DNA from: Odobenus rosmarus divergens
Taxonomy: Eukaryota; Chordata; Mammalia; Carnivora; Odobenidae
Direction: 5' to 3'
Length of the DNA stretch: 64,000 bases
NCBI RefSeq assembly: GCF_000321225.1
Contig: NW_004450459.1
Span: forward strand, 2,597,027-2,661,026
Program-made: the position numbers and the translations under genes
Part shown: in pieces, positions 59,041 through 64,000 of the stretch
Numbering within the stretch: the stretch's first letter is position 1
How the letters are laid out: every line of letters begins with the position of its first letter
The notes under the pieces: generated by a model
What the model was told of the DNA's origin: nothing
Databases searched by the model: none
Seen by the model: only the letters and a program-made list of their open reading frames with translations

Positions 59041-59235
59041 TTTTTTTTAAAGATTTTACTTATTTATTTGATAGAGAGAATGAGAGACAGAGAGCACAAG
59101 AGGGAAGAGGGTCAGAGGGAGAAGCAGACCCCCCCGCTGAGCGGGGAGCCCGACGCCGGACTCGATCCCGGGACTCCGGGATCATGACCTGAGCCCAAGG
59201 CAGTCGCGCAACCAACTGAGCCACCTAGGCGCCCT
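59041..59235 (-). mobile_element. CAN-SINE, second of the pair
   Basis: Same subfamily and orientation, 7 bases (tatgtat) after the first. It carries several private changes ('gacgccggactcgatcccgg', 'cagtcgcgcaaccaactgag'). The flank 59237-59250 repeats 58832-58845 perfectly (14 bp), so one TSD encloses both SINEs. Confidence 0.95.
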
Positions 59236-59250
59236 TGGTGGGGCATTTTT

Positions 59251-59664
59251 GACTGGATATTTTACTTCAGAATCGGACAATCCATCAAATTGCTGGTAAA
59301 AATTGGAGTATTCTCCTATGGCTGCTTGTAGTTAATGACTTCACCCTCTAAGTGAGTCTGTCATTTTCTGTGTGTATGTGTGCATGTGCAGAGAAGGGCA
59401 ACACAAAGGCAAACACATGGGCCATCTGGAAGGAGGCAGTGTATATAAGTTGTAAGCAAATCAAACCTGGGTCTTCTGTGCCACAGACAACACCGATAAG
59501 AAATGTTACACATCCTTCTTTGCATACAACAGAGTATCCACAACTGTGGGCTTAAGATAAATGAGCTGTCTCTCGCCCCTCAAGACCGCAGCACTGCAAC
59601 TGAAAAATTTCCTCTGAAGGATTGCTCGTGAGTGACTTTTCAAAGGATAGTTCCAAGTCCATGT
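59251..59664. other. Non-coding, nothing recognised
   Basis: No repeat family assigned. The overlapping frames at 59352-59555 are featureless. Confidence 0.45.
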
Positions 59665-59680
59665 AAAGAGTTCCCTCCTT

Positions 59681-60525
59681 TGTTGACAGACATCTAGGAT
59701 GTGTCCATATCTGGGCTACTGTGGGTAATACTGCAATGAAGACAGGAGTGGCAAATATCTCTTCGAGTGAATTCATTTCATTTTCATATGTACCCAGAAG
59801 TGGAATTGCTGGATTATATGATAGCTCCATTTTAAATTTTTTGAGGAACCTCCATATTGTTTTCCATAATGACTGCACCAAGTTACATTCCTGTCAACAG
59901 TGTAGAAGGGCTCCCTTTTCTCCACATCCTCACCAACAATGTAATATATGTATGTAGATATATATATATACACATACGTACATACATATATGCACACTAT
60001 AGAATATATAATACAAACAATAGAATATTATTCTCCATTAAAAAAAGAAGGAAATTATGCCATTTGTGACAAAATGGGTGAACCTGAGGATATTATACTA
60101 AGTAAAATAAGCTAGACACCGACAAATACTGCATGATCTCATTTATACGTGGAATCTAAAAAAGTTGAATTCATAGAAACAGAGAGTAGAAGAGTGGTTG
60201 CTAGGGGGTGGGGAAAATGGGGAGATGTTGGTCAAAGAGTACAAACTTTTGGTTATAAAATGAATAAATTCCAGTGACCCAATGGGTAGCACGGTGACTG
60301 TAGTTAATAATAGTGTATTGTATACTTGAAATCTGGTAAGAGAGTAACATCCTAAGTGTTCTCACCATGCGAAAAAAGTAACTATGTGAGGTGATGGAGG
60401 TGTTAATTAGCTTGATTGTAGTAATGTATATCAAAACATCACATTGGACACCTGAAATATATACAATTTCTATTTGTCAATCATACTTCAATAAAGCTGG
60501 AAACATAAAATAAAATTTAATTTAA
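59681..60525 (+). mobile_element. L1 with 5' inversion (twin priming)
   Basis: 59681 to about 59940 is antisense L1 ORF2 3' sequence. The - frame holds [19 protein letters not shown], a typical ORF2p C-terminal motif. A TA/GTA-rich junction at about 59941-59998 follows. Then from about 60000 the L1 continues in sense orientation ('gaaattatgccatttgtgac', 'aatactgcatgatctcattt', 'gtggttgctagggggtgggg') to the 3' end. The two halves are consecutive parts of one L1. A diverged TSD (59665-59680 aaagagttccctcct; 60526-60540 aaagagctcactcct) encloses the whole. Confidence 0.85.
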
Positions 60526-60601
60526 AAAGAGCTCACTCCTCTCCTTGTAAGAATATGGTCCTGGGAGAATTTACTGAGGACAGGAGGGCAAGGGTGCATG
60601 T

Positions 60602-60626
60602 GAGAGAGAGAGAGAGAGAGAGAGCA
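60602..60626. repeat. (GA)n microsatellite
   Basis: About 12 perfect GA units. The RERERERE stretch in the + frame 60555-61043 comes from it. Confidence 0.95.
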
Positions 60627-60739
60627 AGCACATGTGAGACAGTATGTGTGCCTTTTCCAGCCTTTGTCCTAATGTACTTTCTAAATGGAGCATGGTCTGC
60701 CAGGAATGAGCGCACCACCTCCCCTTTGGACCTTGGCTT

Positions 60740-60812
60740 CCTCGTAAAGAGAGGAAGTTGGATCCAATCATCTCTAAGGTCCTTTTCCAGCTCTAACATT
60801 TCTGGATTCTAT
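60740..60812. repeat. MIR-type SINE tail fragment
   Basis: 'caatcatctctaaggtcctt' and 'ttccagctctaacatttctg' match the tail motif of a common tRNA-SINE. Confidence 0.45.
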
Positions 60813-62490
60813 GTAGACAGTTATTTTCGTGCCTGCAGAAGAATGCCAAATGGCTGCATCCTTTGCTTTCTGTCTTCAGTGGCCTTGTGCAAACCTCGCT
60901 GGCACAGGCTGGCACAGGCTGCTCTGTGGGTGACAAGTACTGAGGAGCACCCAAGACATCCATTCTTCGCCTCCTGTTTTTGCTTTGAAGAAGTGTTGTA
61001 CGTTCCTCCTCAAGATTATGTGAAAAGGACTTTAATGGGCTGATTTTTACGTGAGGATCCAATGATAGAAAAACAGATTCTAGTCAGTGCTTTACTCAGA
61101 GGATCATTCCACAGAAGCTGAGCTGTTTATAAAATAGTCCCCAAAGTAGCTTAAAAAATAATGGAGATTCTAAAACCAGATCATTTCCTGATGAAAACTC
61201 TAGGCCTGCTCAATTTTTAATCCTTTCTGAAATCAGCATGGTTTTTCTTTTTCCCATAAAGCTATTTAGAATGAAGTCCTTGAATTTGCCCCTTGGACAC
61301 ATTTACATGTTATGTCTGATTTCCTAATTCATTTAATCAAGGCTTTCCTAACTTTAAATTTCAGTTAACTGTCTTCAGGGGAATTAGGGTACTTATTCCT
61401 ATTTGTCTGACAAACATACAGCATCAAATATTCATCATTTAAATGCAATTAAAATATAGAATCACAAAAACATCATTGCAATGATTTAGATTGCTCCAGT
61501 TTTAATTATGGGATTAGGGCAACTGGGGATTAGGAATATAATATAATGCACAATCAAGAGGCCATATTTCCATAAGTTTTTAATAATTCAAAACTTTTGT
61601 GACTTGAAAGATAAGAGATGTGTGGGTATATTTGCTAACAATGAGTAATAATGACACTGGAGAAGAATAGGAAGAAAAAATCTGAAAACTCAGATTACTG
61701 AGAAATTTAAAAATCTATCTGTCCAGTGAAATGTTTAACAGTCCCAAATTCTTCCAGGCTAAAAGCAGTAAGTCAGAATAAAACGTCTCATATGAGTGGA
61801 ATATGGTATTCGGTAAAGTTGTTAGGAATCACATCTCCATTCTGGAAACAATTCTTACATATCATATTTCTATTTCACTAGGATCATCTTAATTTCTTTA
61901 TAGCTCAGGGACTTTGGGACCACCTTAATATGAATGCTTGGAATTGATCTAAAACGTGGTCTGTGGATGATAAAACCTAAACACGTAGTCAAAAATTTAA
62001 AATTAATTGACACTTTCATTATTCAGCTGGCCTCCAAAATGACTTCATATAAATTATATTGCCATATATAAATCGTTAGAACTTTAGGTGCCACATTTTC
62101 CATATAAACCAACAGCAGCTATAAACAGTGTTAAGTGAAGCAAGAAATGGTTTCTCTATGGAGGCTGGAAATGTGAAGTCTCCTATACTTTCATAATCAA
62201 CATCTCTTGTCACATTTTTAATTAAAGTGGTATCAGTGCTTAATGTATGACCCACGTTTGTTGGCTCCCAAAGCGCATGTGCAGCGCTCACATCCTGAGG
62301 CAGGCATGCATTGATTCTCACCTGGACCAACCTTAAAGGACAGGCCAATCGTACACTGACTGAGAGCACCCATGTACGGCTTCCAATGGGCACCTGCACC
62401 TTGAGAAAATTTTTTGAACAAAAAACTTTGGAGATCATCTGGTCTAACATTCTGAATCTAACAGAAGACCAAATGAGCCACCTAAATGAG
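60813..62490. other. Non-coding stretch, nothing recognised
   Basis: AT-rich. Long overlapping frames exist (60793-61062 -, 62076-62624 -, 182 residues) but they have no domain, no splice context, and the latter runs across a DNA-transposon relic. Confidence 0.5.
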
Positions 62491-62494
62491 ACAG

Positions 62495-62800
62495 TGCTCT
62501 CAATCAGCACTATCCTGTAAAAATCTAACGAAAGCCACCTATGCAATTTTAAATTTTCTAGTAGCCACAGTTTTAGAAGTAAAAAAACCACACTGGTGAA
62601 ATTAATTCTAATAATATATCTCATTCAGTCTAAGTTATAATTATTTCAATAAGCAATCAATATAAAAATTATTGAATTGTTTTACTTTACTTTTTTCATG
62701 CCAAGTCTATGAAATACAATATGTACTTTACCCGTGCGCACATCTTAACTCACACCAGTCAAATGCTCAGTAGTCATGTCTGGCCTGGAGCTATACTGGA
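62495..62800 (+). mobile_element. hAT-Charlie-type non-autonomous DNA transposon relic
   Basis: 'caattttaaattttctagta', 'gccacagttttagaagtaaa', 'aaattaattctaataatata' and 'caaatgctcagtagtcatgt' follow a known mammalian MER element whose ends read 'ctgtccaatagaaat' and 'gtggctagtggctacc'. I cannot fix the exact MER number. Confidence 0.55.
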
Positions 62801-62984
62801 TTAACAGTATAAGCTCTGGGCTATCCAAGTGGACCAGGCTGGCTTTCTGACACTGAAGAAATTACAAGTGTGGGAAAGGGTAGCCTCTTCCTCCAGAGGG
62901 CATCGTTTGGCCTCAGAGATTCAGAAAAAGCAATTGAAGATAGATTTTTGCATCTGGTCATACGGCCAATGTTACTAGAAGAAG

Positions 62985-63640
62985 AAATTATAAATACGTG
63001 TTGAAGAAGGTGTAAATAAGTTATGGTCTATTCATAGAAAGGAATACTATGCAATAAAAATGAATGATATACGGCCACTTGCGGCAATAAGGATGACTCT
63101 TATAAACATAGTATCAGTTGAAAGAAGCAATACTAAAAGTATGCAAAGATCTCCCTTGACTTACGAATTGAAAATATCGTAAATCAAAAATGCATTTAAT
63201 ACACCTAATCTACTGAACATCATAGCTTAGCCTTACCTACCTTAAACATGCTCAGAACATCTATATTAGCCTATGGTAGGACAAAGATCTCTAACACAAA
63301 GGCTACTTTATAATAAAGTGTTGACTATCTTGTGTAATTTATTGACTACTGTGCCGAAAGTGAAAACCAGAATAGTTGTGCGTCTGTTGTTTACCCTTGT
63401 GATTGTGATCCTGTGGTTGATTGGGAGCCACGGCTGCTGCCACTGCCCAGCATCAAGAGAGAGCATCATGCCACATGATGCCAGCCAGGGAAAAGATCAA
63501 AGTTCACAATTTGAAGTATGGTTTCTACTGAATGTGTATTGCTTTTGCACTGCTGTAAAATTGAAAAATCTTCAGTTGAATCATCTTAAGTCAGGGACCG
63601 TCTATATTTTCTGTATAAAATTACATATAATACAAAAAAC

Positions 63641-63672
<32 letters not shown>

Positions 63673-63900
63673 CAGGCAAAACTAACCCAAAGAGTAAAAT
63701 GTCAAGATAGTGAGTACCCTTGGGAGTGTCAGTGACTGGAAGGGAGCAAAGGGGGAGCTACGAGGTGCTGGTCATGTTCTGTTTCTTGAACGGGATGTGT
63801 TTCATTTATGAAAATTCATTGAGCTATACTAGGAAATGTTTACTTATCATTATATATATATGTATATATATAAAATACTTCAATATAAAGGTTTTTTTTT
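62985..63900 (+). mobile_element. Old L1 3' end interrupted by a DNA transposon
   Basis: The left arm, 62985-63148, has 'ggaatactatgcaataaaaa' and 'gaatgatatacggccactt'. The right arm, 63607-63900, has 'aaaaacaggcaaaactaacc', 'gggagtgtcagtgactggaa', 'cgaggtgctggtcatgttct', 'gaaaattcattgagctatac' in L1 order. (AAAAC)n at 63637-63668 is a secondary expansion. Confidence 0.75.
63149..63606. mobile_element. Tigger/mariner-like DNA transposon
   Basis: About 450 bp with terminal inverted repeats. The left end 'ctcccttgacttacgaattg' mirrors the right end, whose reverse complement reads 'gtccctgacttaagatgatt'. Internal motifs 'catcatagcttagccttacc', 'ctttataataaagtgttgac' and 'ccactgcccagcatcaagag' fit a TcMar-Tigger type non-autonomous family. 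No transposase frame remains. The frame 63273-63710 (+) is a chance frame across it. Confidence 0.7.
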
Positions 63901-64000
63901 TAAAGTAAGATTCAAAGTACTAAATTTCTACATATTTCTGTTTTGGAACATAAACATATATCATGTATCAGATAACATTATAAAGAAGATATGTCCCTGC

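Noticed and set aside
60555..61043. 162-residue + frame as a gene
   Set aside because: It begins in a GA microsatellite and continues through a SINE tail. No recognisable protein content.
62076..62624. 182-residue - frame as a gene
   Set aside because: It crosses a hAT-type transposon relic, has no domain or splice support, and shows ordinary non-coding composition.
1..64000. Bacterial-type systems (CRISPR, operons, phage, insertion sequences)
   Set aside because: The window is mammalian nuclear DNA. No direct-repeat/spacer array or operon-like gene order is present; the regular repeats are microsatellites and SINE/LINE copies.

Overview
This window is ordinary nuclear DNA from a carnivoran mammal. 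The evidence is a set of eleven tRNA-Lys-derived CAN-SINE copies whose heads read like GGGGCGCCTGGGTGGCTCAG, followed by a CT-rich body and an AAATAAATAAAATCT-type tail. There are also several truncated copies of the carnivore L1 family that share one diagnostic 3' end. The SINE subfamilies look like those of arctoid Caniformia (seals, bears, mustelids) rather than dog or cat. That last step is from memory of the families, not from a search.

No protein-coding gene can be demonstrated. Nearly all open frames are short and lie in repeats, microsatellites or chance stretches. The one clear gene-associated structure is a CpG island at about 34.48-35.57 kb. It holds GC boxes, a TATAAA motif on the + strand, and two strong splice donors facing opposite ways: a - strand GAG|GTAAGC ending an exon at 34718, and a + strand CAG|GTGAGG ending an exon at 34991. 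I read it as a promoter, possibly bidirectional, with non-coding first exon(s). The left half of the window would then be intron 1 of a - strand gene, or the right half intron of a + strand transcript. I cannot name the gene.

Layout. 0-34 kb: AT-rich non-coding DNA with L1 pieces (1.7, 3.2-4.6, 8.1-9.3, 26.4 kb), L2 (9.5-10.0 kb), MIRs, MER5- and MER20-type hAT relics, two SINEs, and possible regulatory clusters at 10.3-10.6 and 33.3-33.8 kb. 34.5-36.0 kb: the CpG island and a nearby segment with coding-like or conserved character. 36-64 kb: a more repeat-dense stretch. It holds nested SINE and L1 insertions, a twin-primed (5'-inverted) L1 at 59.7-60.5 kb, a Tigger-like DNA transposon inside an old L1 at 63.1-63.6 kb, and a GAAA microsatellite broken by a 50-N assembly gap at 57.5 kb.

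I found no new multi-gene system. The points most worth a second look are the promoter architecture, the open segment at 35.8-36.0 kb, a small CpG-rich coding-like patch at 57.1 kb, and the insertion histories that can be read from target-site duplications (TSDs). Repeat family names come from recalled consensus motifs and were not checked with RepeatMasker.
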